NCBI RefSeq assembly: GCF_004210375.1 | Contig: NC_134837.1 | Span: 164,775,310 to 164,839,309, forward strand | Length of the DNA: 64,000 nucleotides | Reading direction: 5' to 3' | Source: Tachypleus tridentatus | Lineage: Eukaryota > Arthropoda > Merostomata > Xiphosura > Limulidae | Shown here: positions 55,101 to 60,190 of the stretch, one piece after another | Layout of the letters: each line of letters starts with the position of its first letter | Numbering within the stretch: position 1 is the first letter of the stretch | Made by a program: the position numbers and the translations under genes | Notes under the pieces: model-generated | The model's input: the letters and a program-made list of their open reading frames with translations, nothing else | The model's database searches: none | Told to the model about the DNA's origin: nothing

Positions 55101-58100
55101 GGTCACAGTTTTTTTAACTCATTGTTTTCTTTTATCTGGAACTGATGCACCAATGTGTAGTCTGTGTAACACTCAGGTCACAATAAGCCACGTTTTACTG
55201 TCTTGCTGTCATTATGACTCTCATTGATGGAACCATTTTAAACATGTTTTGTCCCAATGTTTGTTCATAATGTTAGACAATGTTATTGGTGATGGTGACA
55301 CTGTTCACCTTGATAATGTTTTTGGTTTGTTAAAGGCCATTAATCTTTTTCATGTCATTTAAGTGTTTTAAATTTATACATTGAACCTTTTTTAATGTGA
55401 TTCCCTTTTAAGCATCAAAGTCCATCTAGTTCAATTTGAAATTAGAAAATGGCCGTAGCGTTAAATAACTCAAAACTAGGACTGGAAAGGCCAACTTCAG
55501 GTGATTTACAGTGGTTTTTTTACTTAGCTGTTTGTCTTCCTGGTGAATTATGATAATTACAATTATGCCACAGAAGTCCTTTACAACTTTTTTTTACTGT
55601 AGTTTTTCTTTTAATGTTATGGACTAGATGTAAACATTAGTTTTATGCTATTTATGTTTTATTTTACTTTAATTTCCTTTTATGAATTTTACTAAATTTA
55701 ATTTTAGAATTTTTATGGGATGTTTAATGCAGATAGCCCAGCTGCTTTGTGCAATAAAACACCAAACCAATCAACCAAACCTCTCTTCACCTCCATGTTT
55801 ACATCTTTTATTTGCAGTATCCCATTAAACTTCAATTTTTACCACATCATCCCACCTGGGGTTGTGTCCTCCTATCTCAGTGGGCCGTGCTCTTTTGGAA
55901 AAATGGTTTACTCTTCTTCCTTTTGGCTGAGTTAGATCTGTCATTGAATGATGTTACTGTCTACAGATCAGCCCATTCCACTATGGCTTATTACCACCCC
56001 TACCTGTGACCTTTCTTTAAGTCTTCTGAGGAATGCTGATACTCCCGATTGGAAGTACCATCTTTTCTTTCCCAGACATCTTTGATCTGTTCTTCTATTT
56101 CCATTTATACAGTTGTTTGAAAATCAAATGACTCTGTGGAATCTGCCATGGTTTGTTTTGACTTGGTGGTTGCTCACAGGAGATCCTCTACAGGTGTTTG
56201 CATTCACTGTCAAGTTATATACCAATTTTGTTGCACGGGATCATGTAGAAGCTATGCAGTACACAGATTATACAATTTGCACTGGCTCTCTCAGTTCTCT
56301 ACTGGCCCTGAAATTGCTTATCGTTATTTCTCGTTAATATTAAAAAATGACAGGCTGTTTTCTTTATCTTCTATTCATATCTATTTTTTATAGATTTCTT
56401 GGTTACTTTGGTATTTGCAGGAAAGAGCTTGGTGATGCTTTGCATTTAAGTCTGTCTGCTCTGGTGCCATCACAGGCTTTACCTGATGGAACCTTCTGTC
56501 ATTCTTTGGCTGTCTTGTTTCCATTAGGATTGGAAGAAGGAAGCTGTCTTAACTAGGCTACACATTGGTCATAATTTTTTTAACTCATTTTTTTTCTTTT
56601 ATGTGGGAATGACCCACCAATGTATGACCTTTTGTGACACGCCACAACAGCTCATGTTTTATTTTTGTTCGGTTGTCACAACCATAAGTGATGGCACTAT
56701 TTTAGGTGCATTTTTCCTATGAGTTTATCCCTGATGTTGGACAGTGTCATTGGCAATGGTAACACTGTTCAACTTACTTGTATTTTTTAACTTTATGTAA
56801 GTCATTGGGTTTTTTATTTCTGTTTAAACCTTTTATCCAAATTTTGGACATTATTTCATTTTAACTCTCTTTATTTTTATATTTTTTAATATTTTTACTT
56901 TTACGCGTTTACGATTTATTTGGCACAACCATGCCAAGTTGCTTTGTGCCAATAAAACACCAACCAACCTTGAATACGTGAACTGAATATTGTATGTAGA
57001 TATTTTTTGCACAAGAGTTTGTGTTAAATCTTTTGACCATGTGTGCAGGATTTATTATTACAATTCTCCCAGGAAGTTATTTATTTCAAGTTTTCAGTTG
57101 TTTTATTAATAAGATTGTGTACAATTAAGTTTTTTTTTCTTCATTATTTTAATTTTGATAGACATACAGTTTATCCATTACATATATTTTATAGCATACA
57201 ACTTAATTGAAATTTAAATGTAGTTTTTAATATTTTTCACTGGGTAACAAAATTTAATTTAAAATATTTTTATTATTTAGTATAAAAAGACTATAGACCA
57301 AAACTGTTTATAAGTATTCTTGTAAATTTATGCTAATGCCAGAAATATTCAGTTTGTCATATTGTGCTAATAATGTCTGGCAAATTTATTTTTCTTTGTT
57401 TTATTGTAATAAGAAGCATTTTGGATATTTTTTCAGCAGCCTGCAAAGAGGAATATTTCTCAAATTATTATCTGAATTACAGCTGCATATAACAATGAAG
57501 TGAAAATTTGGGTGATAAATTTCAGTACGTAATTTGTGTTGTGTATTTATTAGTGAATGATGGTGTGCTCGTCTAATTTCATCATAAGATACATTTCAGG
57601 TTTGCACTTCATATTTTACAGTATAGAACACACAGTTATTTTCCTAGAATGTGTGTTGTATTTAACAGTTATTATGAATAACATTTACAAGTGAAATCAT
57701 TTCTGGATCAAATTTTTGTCTTGCAGTTTTCCACTGATATGTCAGTTAAGAGATTTAACTGAAATAAGAATTACTATACATGTATGTAATTCATAAGTAT
57801 TTTAATGTAAATACTTTAGATATCAAATTTAATTTATTCTAGAGGCTAGTAATACAGTTGCACTCATGGAAGTTAATTTGAAAGACAATTTGATAATAAG
57901 CATGATTTATTGTAAATATTAGCACTCGGGCAGCTTGTCACATTGATGTCTTTTTTACTTTTTCGTTTTGTCATATAAGTGTGTATGTGATTGCACAAGC
58001 ATCTAATAAATTGTAGTGCTACTTATATAGTATACGAAGCTAAAATTAAGTTGTCTCTTTCCATAATGCAGGATTTGATCTTTGCTGTGTATAACACAGA

Positions 58101-59537
58101 TATCCAACTTATGCTAAAACAAAAAGTGGTATTTGAAATGAGAATAATAAGATTTACAAAATAAAACTTTGATTTTAATGTAAAAGAAAAACTATATTGC
58201 ATATAAGGCAACATGTAATGCTATTTAAAACAATCTTTGTTTTTCGTGAGTTTTCAGTATTTCATTAAAAAATCCCAAAACATTTCATTTGTTGGCTTTG
58301 TCTTTTAAAATCCTACAGAACCTTGAATGTAGATATAATAGAATCAATTTCAAAAGCAGTCAACCAGAACCTGTTAACCAACCAGTTATTTGAAATTAAC
58401 TGATTGTTAATTGGCTGATTTTCATAACTGTACATTACTAGCACAGTCATAAACATTAAGATATGTTCATGATGACATGTAATGTGACTACAACTTTATA
58501 TCATCTATGTAACATAACAAAGATAACTGATATGGACATTTCAAAAAGAACTAAGTAGATTATACAGGAGTGACTGCTATTTGATGATTGTAATTTATGA
58601 ATAGATGATGTCAGTAGATTCCTTGTTATGAAATTCACTGTGGAAATCTTAAGGAAAATCATCATTATTAGTAAATCGACACTTTTTGCAGGATCACAGG
58701 TTTAAAATTGTGTGTGTAAATATTAGTTTCTTGCATGAAATATAATGGTTTTGCCATAATTACTGTATTTTAGAATAACATTTTACTGTGTTAATAGAAC
58801 TTCTCTGTGTAATAGGAGTGATATAATTTGGTTTTTATATGCAAGTTTTTAACATGATTATCAAGTTTTGCTACAGAATTTTAGATTTCTTAAACACACA
58901 CACACACACACACACACACAGTTGAAATACATAAGGTAAGTGGTATTTAAGACAAGTAAAAATAAAACCAACCACGTTTTAGTGTTTTTTACAACAAGAC
59001 ATCGTACACATCTGTATGTGTAATTATTTTAAAGAAATTCTTTTTTATTTTAATGTTTAAAAACAATACCAAAGTTGAATGTGTGGTATCACAAATTGTC
59101 TTTTACTGAGTGTAATAAAATATGTAAAAAAATACTTTTAAGAGCTTGGTTCTTGCTTAACTTTAAATATATGAAATTGGTGTAAATGAAATGAAATGTA
59201 TACAAAAATTTGGATATCCACATAAACTTTTATTTGATCAAATAATTAATGCTATTTAACACAGTACCAAGAATCAAAATCAGTTGATAATGATAAAAAA
59301 TTTGTTAATCTGTGGTGACGGGTTACATCAAATCTTAGTCATTTATGTTTAAATACAAATAAGAACTAACACTTAAATTATGCTTATAATTTACAGTTTT
59401 TATTTTGTAGCAACACTTGTGTGCAAATACACTATTTTAACATAGATAATAGGAAAGGACATTCTTTTCAGTTCCTGCTACCAGTAAACTAATCTTTTTT
59501 TGTTGTTGTTTGTTTGTTTTCCCTCCCAGATGAATAA
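604..59537 (+). CDS. EIF4H: Eukaryotic translation initiation factor 4H (eIF4H), eight coding exons
   Basis: eIF4H is a cytoplasmic RRM protein that stimulates the helicase eIF4A during cap-dependent initiation (family knowledge). Exons: 604-638, 20997-21105, 31057-31105, 31555-31619, 42289-42388, 46503-46721, 47241-47405, 59530-59537, all with GT/AG junctions and compatible phases. They sum to 750 nt, or 249 residues plus TAA, close to human eIF4H. The N-terminus is short and Tyr/Asn/Gly-rich. The RRM (about 24-99) has RNP2 VFLGNL at 26-31 and RNP1 KGYCYVEF at 64-71. The family signature PTEPPYT lies just before RNP2 and RVDVAEGR follows the RRM. Residues 101-190 are an Arg/Gly/Asp-rich low-complexity tail. 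The C-terminus has [11 protein letters not shown] and [12 protein letters not shown], the eIF4H/eIF4B-like end motif. eIF4B is unlikely because the protein is too short. The start is the first in-frame ATG of an exon that joins exon 2 in phase; transcript support is lacking. Confidence 0.93.
1349..1470. repeat. Long hairpin repeat of the Penelope-associated type
   Basis: Two arms of about 52 bases (1349-1400 and 1419-1470) are inverted with about four mismatches, around a loop containing GCGAACAACGTTTCGAC. The loop matches, in reverse complement, the GGTCGAAACGTTGTTC module seen in decayed form at 8579-8592 beside a Penelope-like element. It looks like a non-autonomous palindromic derivative. 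Confidence 0.75.
2196..2421. repeat. Fold-back (palindromic) repeat, copy 1
   Basis: Left and right halves are imperfect inverted copies meeting near CCTAAAGCTGTACTGC. A second copy lies at 32692-32905. It has no coding capacity. It is probably a fold-back MITE of unknown parent. Confidence 0.65.
2936..3058 (-). mobile_element. tRNA-derived SINE (tRNA-Val-like type), minus strand
   Basis: In reverse complement it has a decayed tRNA-like head and the tail ACACAGATAGCCC followed by GTAGCTTTGTGCTTAAC. Related copies are at 12747-12868 and 16056-16170. Confidence 0.7.
3059..4400. other. Intronic sequence, nothing recognised
   Basis: AT-rich intron 1 sequence. I see no coding signal, splice-bounded exon or clear repeat. 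Confidence 0.5.
4500..5480 (+). mobile_element. DIRS-like retroelement 3' fragment (candidate)
   Basis: The 5150-5475 part is related to 19725-20110: both carry a TCTAG...GTGAGTGGAGG-like stretch, then CTGAAAATGTATTTTTGATAG or a variant, the shared CATTGTGCATTAGA, and an inverted partner ending CAGTATAGGAAAAT. The inverted terminal part would fit a DIRS element. The left limit is uncertain and no recombinase coding is preserved here. Confidence 0.45.
5491..6309. other. Intronic sequence, nothing firmly recognised
   Basis: No convincing exon or repeat. The right part (5950-6309) may belong to the CR1-like LINE that follows, but no conserved reverse transcriptase motif can be read. Confidence 0.4.
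6310..7190 (+). mobile_element. CR1-like LINE, 3' end of reverse transcriptase ORF (dead)
   Basis: Frames interrupted by stops read [15 protein letters not shown], then [31 protein letters not shown] and [19 protein letters not shown]. These match the thumb and C-terminal part of CR1/L2-type reverse transcriptases. The end at 6995-7080 reads [20 protein letters not shown], the usual CR1 C-terminus. The element is 5'-truncated with several frameshifts and stops. A short 3'UTR-like stretch precedes the pogo-like element. Confidence 0.75.
7208..8290 (+). mobile_element. pogo-like DNA transposon (decayed)
   Basis: Imperfect terminal inverted repeats: GAATTTAAGATGCACC near the left end pairs with the complement of GGGCGTCTTAAATTTGAAG near the right end (TTTAAGA-YG-C core). 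The interior carries a decayed pogo-family transposase reading on the plus strand (about 7530-7980). The family normally inserts at TA. Confidence 0.7.
7530..7980 (+). pseudogene. pogo-type transposase N-terminal domain, broken
   Basis: Interrupted plus-strand frames read [20 protein letters not shown], then [20 protein letters not shown], then [19 protein letters not shown] and [11 protein letters not shown]. This is the Psq/CENP-B-like helix-turn-helix order of pogo transposases, with the W-C-x-x-F-M-x-R-x-G-L-S-L signature of the second DNA-binding part. The catalytic DDE domain is absent before the right inverted repeat. Stops at several points show it is dead. Confidence 0.75.
8533..9255 (-). 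mobile_element. Penelope-like element A, GIY-YIG end and 3'UTR
   Basis: On the minus strand, about 9115 down to 8755 reads [60 protein letters not shown] and [16 protein letters not shown]. This is the GIY-YIG endonuclease of a Penelope-like element: Y-Q-I-x-C-x-x-C, then R-E-T-S-R in place of G-E-T-x-R, then a decayed C-terminus. A frameshift near 9110 separates the preceding [17 protein letters not shown] linker. The 3'UTR carries a CTGAAGA...GGTC-AAAA module. The reverse transcriptase is missing, so the element is 5'-truncated. Confidence 0.8.
9263..9350. repeat. Block shared with 10632-10720
   Basis: CATACCCAAAAGCTTTAGCA and the following 65 bases align with 10632-10720 at roughly three quarters identity (shared AAAATCATGCT and ATGAATGAAA). 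Each copy sits directly at the truncated upstream side of a Penelope-like fragment. Its nature is unknown. Confidence 0.55.
9820..10625 (-). mobile_element. Penelope-like element B, reverse transcriptase and GIY-YIG remnants
   Basis: On the minus strand (10610 to about 10460) it reads [11 protein letters not shown] and [13 protein letters not shown], with the YVDD catalytic box. Then [18 protein letters not shown] and [14 protein letters not shown] follow (10400-10210), the end of a Penelope-type reverse transcriptase palm. [20 protein letters not shown] follows as linker. At about 10050-9830 [18 protein letters not shown] and [18 protein letters not shown] give a second, different GIY-YIG start. 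The order RT-linker-endonuclease is complete but truncated at both ends and broken by stops. Confidence 0.75.
10632..10720. repeat. Block shared with 9263-9350
   Basis: Partner of the repeat at 9263-9350; it abuts the upstream end of Penelope-like element B. Confidence 0.55.
10740..12700. other. Intronic sequence, mostly unrecognised
   Basis: AT-rich, with a short TG run near 11448-11460. The stretch 12330-12660 reads as decayed coding-like sequence (for example [19 protein letters not shown]), which suggests an old retroelement; I cannot assign it. Confidence 0.35.
12747..12868 (-). mobile_element. tRNA-derived SINE (tRNA-Val-like type), minus strand
   Basis: In reverse complement it ends ACACAGATAG...GCTTTGTGCTTAA, like the copies at 2936 and 16056, and has a decayed tRNA-like head (TATAAGTCTGAAG region). 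Confidence 0.6.
13522..13790 (+). mobile_element. tRNA-Thr-derived SINE
   Basis: The head GGCCCAGCATGGTCAGGTGG leads into an anticodon-like loop CTCGTAA and a box B-like GGTTCAAATC, a tRNA-Thr(CGT)-like layout. The body continues ACATGCTCGCCCTTTCAGCC. The tail is GGCAGATAGTCCTCGTGTAG then CTTTGCGTGAAATT with an A-rich end. The copy at 62355 is the same family. Confidence 0.85.
13791..15699. other. Intronic sequence, nothing firmly recognised
   Basis: AT-rich, with a pyrimidine-rich part at 14740-15200 that may belong to the DIRS-like region to the right. There is no open frame with a recognisable motif. Confidence 0.35.
16056..16170 (+). mobile_element. tRNA-derived SINE (tRNA-Val-like type)
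   Basis: TAGCACAGCTGTATGTATAT then GGACTTACAATGCTAGAAAC and GGGGTTCAGTACC form a tRNA-like head with TAC in the anticodon position. The tail AGCACAGATAGCCC...CTTTGTGCTTAAC forms an AGCACA/TGTGCT stem. It is inserted in the DIRS-like region, so it is younger than it. Confidence 0.75.
19776..20102. repeat. Inverted repeat pair at the end of the DIRS-like region
   Basis: GTTAACATTTCCTGTACTTA and following bases (19776-19823) pair with the complement of 20055-20102 (GTTAGTATTTTCCTATACTG in reverse complement) at about 70 percent identity. The spacer of about 230 bases shares CATTGTGCATTAGA with 5284-5300. Confidence 0.5.
20423..20529. repeat. Hairpin repeat related to Penelope 3' ends
   Basis: GTATTCTCAAGATGGCTGGT and following bases are inverted at 20500-20529 (AATACTCATACCAGCATTCT, then TGAGAATAC). 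The loop contains TGTTGTTCT. The arm matches the GGCTAGTATGGGTATT at the end of Penelope-like element A (8538-8553), so this is a palindromic derivative of the same family. Confidence 0.65.
20997..21105 (+). CDS. EIF4H: eIF4H coding exon 2 (start of RRM)
   Basis: A strong polypyrimidine tract and CTGCAG acceptor precede it; the donor is GTAAGT. It encodes the [10 protein letters not shown] signature, RNP2 (VFLGNL) and the first RRM helix (GDIDEIF). It ends in phase 0 after Lys48. An alternative acceptor two bases further on would break the frame. Confidence 0.95.
21106..22061. other. Intron 2, 5' part, nothing recognised
   Basis: AT-rich sequence after the exon 2 donor. No exon or repeat could be supported. 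Confidence 0.5.
22062..22099. repeat. (TA)n microsatellite
   Basis: An uninterrupted run of 19 TA units. Confidence 0.98.
22591..23785 (+). pseudogene. LINE copy A ORF1 (gag-like, CCHC knuckles), broken
   Basis: The ATG at 22591 opens [14 protein letters not shown]. An in-frame TGA at 22936-22938 interrupts the frame, which then continues to 23524. A +1 shift near 23500 leads into a frame open to 23785. The region 22960-23160 is the usual domain before the knuckles ([30 protein letters not shown]). Then the CCHC knuckle [14 protein letters not shown] is followed by [14 protein letters not shown] and [18 protein letters not shown]1 proteins of this kind bind the element RNA in the cytoplasm and act as nucleic-acid chaperones (family knowledge). 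Full length would be about 400 residues. Confidence 0.88.
23845..27449 (+). pseudogene. LINE copy A ORF2 (endonuclease-RT-RNase H), broken
   Basis: The ATG at 23845 opens [20 protein letters not shown], with LQET at 23940-23951: the APE endonuclease N-terminus. GDFNGHH (24235) and GGDHFPV (24460-24480) are later catalytic blocks. Stops occur at 24184 and 24502. The reverse transcriptase covers about 25100-26100, with frameshifts; its catalytic box at 25743-25760 reads YVDNF, with Asn in place of the second Asp. RNase H follows ([16 protein letters not shown], 26642-26690, with Asn in place of the first catalytic Asp, then [20 protein letters not shown] and IYTDSLG). A C-terminal [17 protein letters not shown] gives a Cys/His motif at 27250-27300. 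Several lesions make it inactive. Confidence 0.9.
27535..28250 (+). repeat. Three tandem units in the LINE copy A 3'UTR
   Basis: The motif CAGGACTGGAAAGGCCAACT and following bases, ending near TTTTCCTGGCG, occurs at about 27561, 27717 and 28037 in the same orientation with about 90 percent identity over 80 bases. Units 2 and 3 share a longer repeat of about 320 bases. Copies B, C and D carry at most one such motif. Confidence 0.85.
28342..31056. other. Intron 2, 3' part, nothing recognised
   Basis: AT-rich sequence up to the exon 3 acceptor. I see no supported exon, RNA gene or repeat family. Confidence 0.5.
31057..31105 (+). CDS. EIF4H: eIF4H coding exon 3
   Basis: It encodes [16 protein letters not shown] plus the first base of Gly65. 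Reading continues open past 31105, but GT at 31106 gives a donor whose splice to 31555 restores the RNP1 motif, which unspliced reading destroys. It resembles vertebrate eIF4H in the same RRM segment. Confidence 0.93.
31106..31554. other. Intron 3 (449 bases)
   Basis: A short intron splitting the Gly65 codon of RNP1. The first 180 bases happen to be open in the exon 3 frame, but the reading is not RRM-like. Confidence 0.8.
31555..31619 (+). CDS. EIF4H: eIF4H coding exon 4 (RNP1)
   Basis: It follows a TTTCTTAG acceptor, completes Gly65 and encodes YCYVEF of RNP1, then the second RRM helix ([13 protein letters not shown]). The donor GTAAGT follows at 31620. It ends in phase 0. Confidence 0.94.
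31620..32690. other. Intron 4, 5' part, nothing recognised
   Basis: AT-rich; no supported feature. Confidence 0.45.
32692..32905. repeat. Fold-back repeat, copy 2
   Basis: Matches 2196-2421, including TTATTCAGCCATGCAAAATC and its inverted partner ACTGAATAAATCAAAATGAA. The right arm is more decayed than in copy 1. Confidence 0.65.
32961..34538 (-). mobile_element. Tigger/pogo-type DNA transposon, decayed
   Basis: Terminal inverted repeats CAGTAAAACTTGTCTAAAG at 32961 and, in reverse complement, CAGTAAAACCTATCGAGGC at 34520-34538, flanked by TA on both sides, the pogo target. The interior holds the 3' part of a Tigger-like transposase on the minus strand (34110-33437). The N-terminal DNA-binding part is missing or unreadable between 34110 and the right repeat. 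Confidence 0.85.
33437..34110 (-). pseudogene. Tigger/jerky-type transposase, DDE domain 3' part
   Basis: Read on the minus strand, it begins with interrupted frames ([18 protein letters not shown], then [18 protein letters not shown]), followed by [12 protein letters not shown] with the second catalytic Asp (D-N-A) and [20 protein letters not shown]. The downstream part, 33901-33437, is one open frame with [20 protein letters not shown] and an acidic end. A one-base frameshift near 33870 separates the catalytic block from this frame. The family cuts and pastes DNA in the nucleus through a DDE/D site; the broken frame and missing N-terminus make this copy inactive. Confidence 0.85.
34541..36984. 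other. Intron 4, middle part, nothing firmly recognised
   Basis: AT-rich. I see no exon with flanking splice sites. The stretch 35140-35860 is purine-rich and looks repeat-like but cannot be assigned. Confidence 0.4.
36985..41423 (+). mobile_element. I-like LINE copy B, 5'-truncated
   Basis: It begins within ORF1 at the last zinc knuckle (CIVLIVMVD in one frame; the coding frame reads [10 protein letters not shown] only after a shift, and nucleotide alignment to copy A 23271 is clear). It runs through ORF2 to a 3' end with CACAGATAGCCTAG and (CTAC)n repeats. ORF2 starts at the ATG at 37493. About 560 bases between the endonuclease and RT are more diverged. The 3'UTR has one copy of the CAGGACTGGAAAGG motif (about 41230). 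Confidence 0.88.
37493..41090 (+). pseudogene. LINE copy B ORF2, broken
   Basis: The start [12 protein letters not shown] is followed by frameshifts. The best-preserved part is the endonuclease frame 37703-38332 ([27 protein letters not shown]). RT motifs follow: [36 protein letters not shown] and TQCGFRR (38900-39115), then [13 protein letters not shown] (39454-39492), which keeps the two aspartates lost in copy A. The RNase H region (40430-40530) reads [16 protein letters not shown] and IYTDSLS. In-frame stops remain, so it is inactive. Confidence 0.85.
41424..42288. other. Intron 4, 3' end, nothing recognised
   Basis: AT-rich, ending in a long T tract and the exon 5 acceptor. Confidence 0.5.
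42289..42388 (+). CDS. EIF4H: eIF4H coding exon 5 (RRM end and RG region)
   Basis: It follows a long T tract and TTTAAG acceptor. It encodes the last RRM strand ([11 protein letters not shown]) and the first Arg/Gly-rich residues (GRGGSGP), ending with one base of Gly120. The donor is GTTAGT. Confidence 0.92.
42389..43482. other. Intron 5, 5' part, nothing recognised
   Basis: AT-rich, no supported feature. Confidence 0.5.
43485..44365 (+). mobile_element. mariner-family transposon with internal deletion
   Basis: Terminal inverted repeats CGAGGTCTGTTTAAAAAATA and the complement of TATTTTTTGAACAGCCCTCG, about 27-30 bases, with flanking TA. Its base composition is more CpG-rich than the intron around it, suggesting a younger insertion. 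It is about 880 bases where intact mariners are about 1.3 kb. Confidence 0.93.
43684..44303 (+). pseudogene. mariner transposase, internally deleted
   Basis: Frames read [11 protein letters not shown], then [20 protein letters not shown] (43909-43968), the second helix-turn-helix of mariner transposases, then a jump at about 44045 to [20 protein letters not shown] (about 44069-44130) containing the third catalytic Asp, and a C-terminus YFEGVPNL ending in TAA at 44301. The region with the first two catalytic Asp residues is missing and there are frameshifts, so no active enzyme is made. Confidence 0.88.
44370..46000. other. Intron 5, nothing recognised
   Basis: AT-rich, no supported feature. 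Confidence 0.45.
46001..46107 (+). mobile_element. tRNA-derived SINE (tRNA-Val-like type), decayed
   Basis: CAGTAGAGCTACAGCTATAAG then TGTGGGTTTACAGTG and TTGGTGGACACAGCAGATAG match the head and tail start of the copies at 60074 and 62973. The stem of the tail hairpin is lost. Confidence 0.6.
46503..46721 (+). CDS. EIF4H: eIF4H coding exon 6 (Arg/Gly/Asp-rich tail)
   Basis: The largest coding exon. It begins after CTCTTCAG and ends one base before GTATAT. It encodes a low-complexity tail of RGG, DRG and RER units (for example [13 protein letters not shown]), then a Ser/Pro-rich end ([13 protein letters not shown]). The family's tail has the same composition; it is probably disordered and RNA- or partner-binding. 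Confidence 0.92.
46722..47240. other. Intron 6 (519 bases)
   Basis: AT-rich intron between exons 6 and 7; nothing else seen. Confidence 0.8.
47241..47405 (+). CDS. EIF4H: eIF4H coding exon 7 (C-terminal motif)
   Basis: It begins after AACAATAG and encodes [19 protein letters not shown], then [20 protein letters not shown]. This is the Q-R-P-R-L-x-L and IFG-x-A-x-PR-(D/E)E pattern shared by eIF4H and eIF4B C-termini. It ends with one base (G) before GTAAGT. Confidence 0.92.
47663..47913. mobile_element. pogo/Tigger-type MITE
   Basis: It begins TACCGCATTTTTGGTGTATA then AGACGCAC and ends with the inverted partner (CATCGAAAAATATGGTA). It is 250 bases with no coding, and includes a TA target. 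The end sequence is distinct from the elements at 7208 and 32961. Confidence 0.8.
47914..50573. other. Intron 7, 5' part, mostly unrecognised
   Basis: AT-rich, with TG-rich runs at 48233-48256 and 49949-49965. There is no exon or coding repeat. Confidence 0.45.
51017..51918 (+). pseudogene. LINE copy C ORF1, broken
   Basis: It opens [23 protein letters not shown] stop follows KKL at 51248-51250, then frameshifts; the knuckle region 51451-51918 reads [28 protein letters not shown] and [15 protein letters not shown]. Where copy A has a TGA (22936), this copy has CAA, consistent with both deriving from CGA. Confidence 0.82.
51930..55360 (+). pseudogene. LINE copy C ORF2, broken and lacking its N-terminus
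   Basis: The N-terminal endonuclease block (QWNCRG and LQET) is removed by the deletion. Remaining motifs: [12 protein letters not shown] (52090-52125), GSDHFSI near 52305, [20 protein letters not shown] (53090-53150), [16 protein letters not shown] (53210-53258), [13 protein letters not shown] (53648-53686) and RNase [17 protein letters not shown] (54538-54586), which keeps the first catalytic Asp. Stops and frameshifts separate these pieces. Confidence 0.82.
55781..56966 (+). mobile_element. I-like LINE copy D, 5'-truncated, directly behind copy C
   Basis: It starts with CTCTCTTCACCTCCATGTTT, equivalent to about 26281 of copy A (between RT and RNase H), without any spacer after the tail of copy C. 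It covers the RNase H region and a short 3'UTR. It ends TTGGCACAACC...TTGCTTTGTGCCAATAAAAC and CCAACCAACC, with the best-preserved 3' stem-loop in the window (TTGGCACA/TGTGCCAA). Confidence 0.85.
56967..59529. other. Intron 7, 3' part, nothing recognised except a (CA)n run
   Basis: AT-rich sequence to the last exon acceptor; no coding or repeat family seen beyond the microsatellite at 58894. Confidence 0.5.
58894..58920. repeat. (CA)n microsatellite
   Basis: An uninterrupted run of about 13 CA units. Confidence 0.97.
59530..59537 (+). CDS. EIF4H: eIF4H terminal coding exon (8 coding bases)
   Basis: A strong pyrimidine tract ending CCCTCCCAG precedes it. With the G left from exon 7 it reads GAT GAA TAA, so the protein ends Glu-Gly-Asn-Asp-Glu. 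The acidic end and total length fit eIF4H. A 3'UTR with poly(A) signals follows. The call rests on phase, acceptor quality and length, as only two residues are encoded. Confidence 0.75.
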
Positions 59538-59940
59538 AGCCTTCCTTAGGAAACTTTCAGTTTAGTGCTGGGAGAAGATTCATATCTATGGACTGCCTTT
59601 TTTCAGAGGTAGACAGATGTTATCTTATGTGGTTAATTTTTGTTCAGTGTGGCTTTCATCTAAGGCTCGTGGGCCGACCTGTGTGCACAGCAGCTGTACA
59701 TAGCATAGCTCACCTCACATGCATCATGGTGTCAGATCAGCATTGATTGGAAAAAATTTGGTCTGAATCTATAATGCTGCATTCTTTGTTATAATAAGCT
59801 TTGTTTTTAAATGTCTTAGTTTACTGAGTGACGTCCATTGTAGTTTTGATGTAATAAATATTATTTTGTACTGTGATGTTTGAAATCAGCTACATCAAGT
59901 ACTTGTATATCTCATGGTCCAAATAAAAAATAAAATAAAA
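59538..59940 (+). promoter_or_regulatory. eIF4H 3'UTR with poly(A) signals
   Basis: Follows the stop codon. AATAAA hexamers occur at 59853-59858 and 59922-59927, the second followed by more A-rich AATAAA-like units to about 59940. The transcript probably ends shortly after one of them. Confidence 0.6.
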
Positions 59941-60073
59941 TCAGATATGTCTCTCAAGGTTTATCATGAGAGAAAAGTCTTTTTTGAAATAAGTTTTTAA
60001 ACTAACATGTCATCACAGATATAGTATTAATAATTTTAGTTTCATCTGTTTATTTTCACATATCAGAAGTATC

Positions 60074-60190
60074 TCCATCTGCTAATACAGCGGTAAGTCT
60101 ACGGATTTACATCGCTAAAATCAGCAGTTTGATTCCTCTTGGTGGGCTCAGCAGATAGCCCGATGTGGCTTTGCTATAAGAAAAACACAC
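60074..60190 (+). mobile_element. tRNA-derived SINE (tRNA-Val-like type)
   Basis: CAGCGGTAAGTCTACGGATT then TACATCGCTAAAATCAGCAG and TTTGATTCCTCTTGGTGGGC form the tRNA-like head, with box B near GTTTGATTCC. The tail CAGCAGATAGCCCGATGTGG then CTTTGCTATAAG has an AGCA/TGCT stem, followed by AAAAACACAC. Confidence 0.8.

Larger units (their letters stand above)
50574..55780 (+). mobile_element. I-like LINE copy C, full 5' end, with internal deletion
   Basis: The 5' end (CCTTGGTGTGGATTCCTGTA) aligns to the 5' end of copy A. ORF1 starts at the ATG at 51017 ([14 protein letters not shown]), and the knuckle [12 protein letters not shown] is at about 51572-51610. At about 51925 the sequence jumps from the end of ORF1 to the endonuclease, lacking the part equivalent to about 23508-24069 of copy A. 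ORF2 then runs with many stops: EN 51980-52430, RT 52980-53760 with YVDDF at 53648-53662, and RNase H 54530-54740. The 3' end is AATAAAACACCAAACCAATC. Confidence 0.87.

Noticed and set aside
60074..60140. tRNA gene with TAC anticodon
   Set aside because: Arms are degenerate, and the same sequence is repeated with a SINE tail at 62973 and elsewhere.
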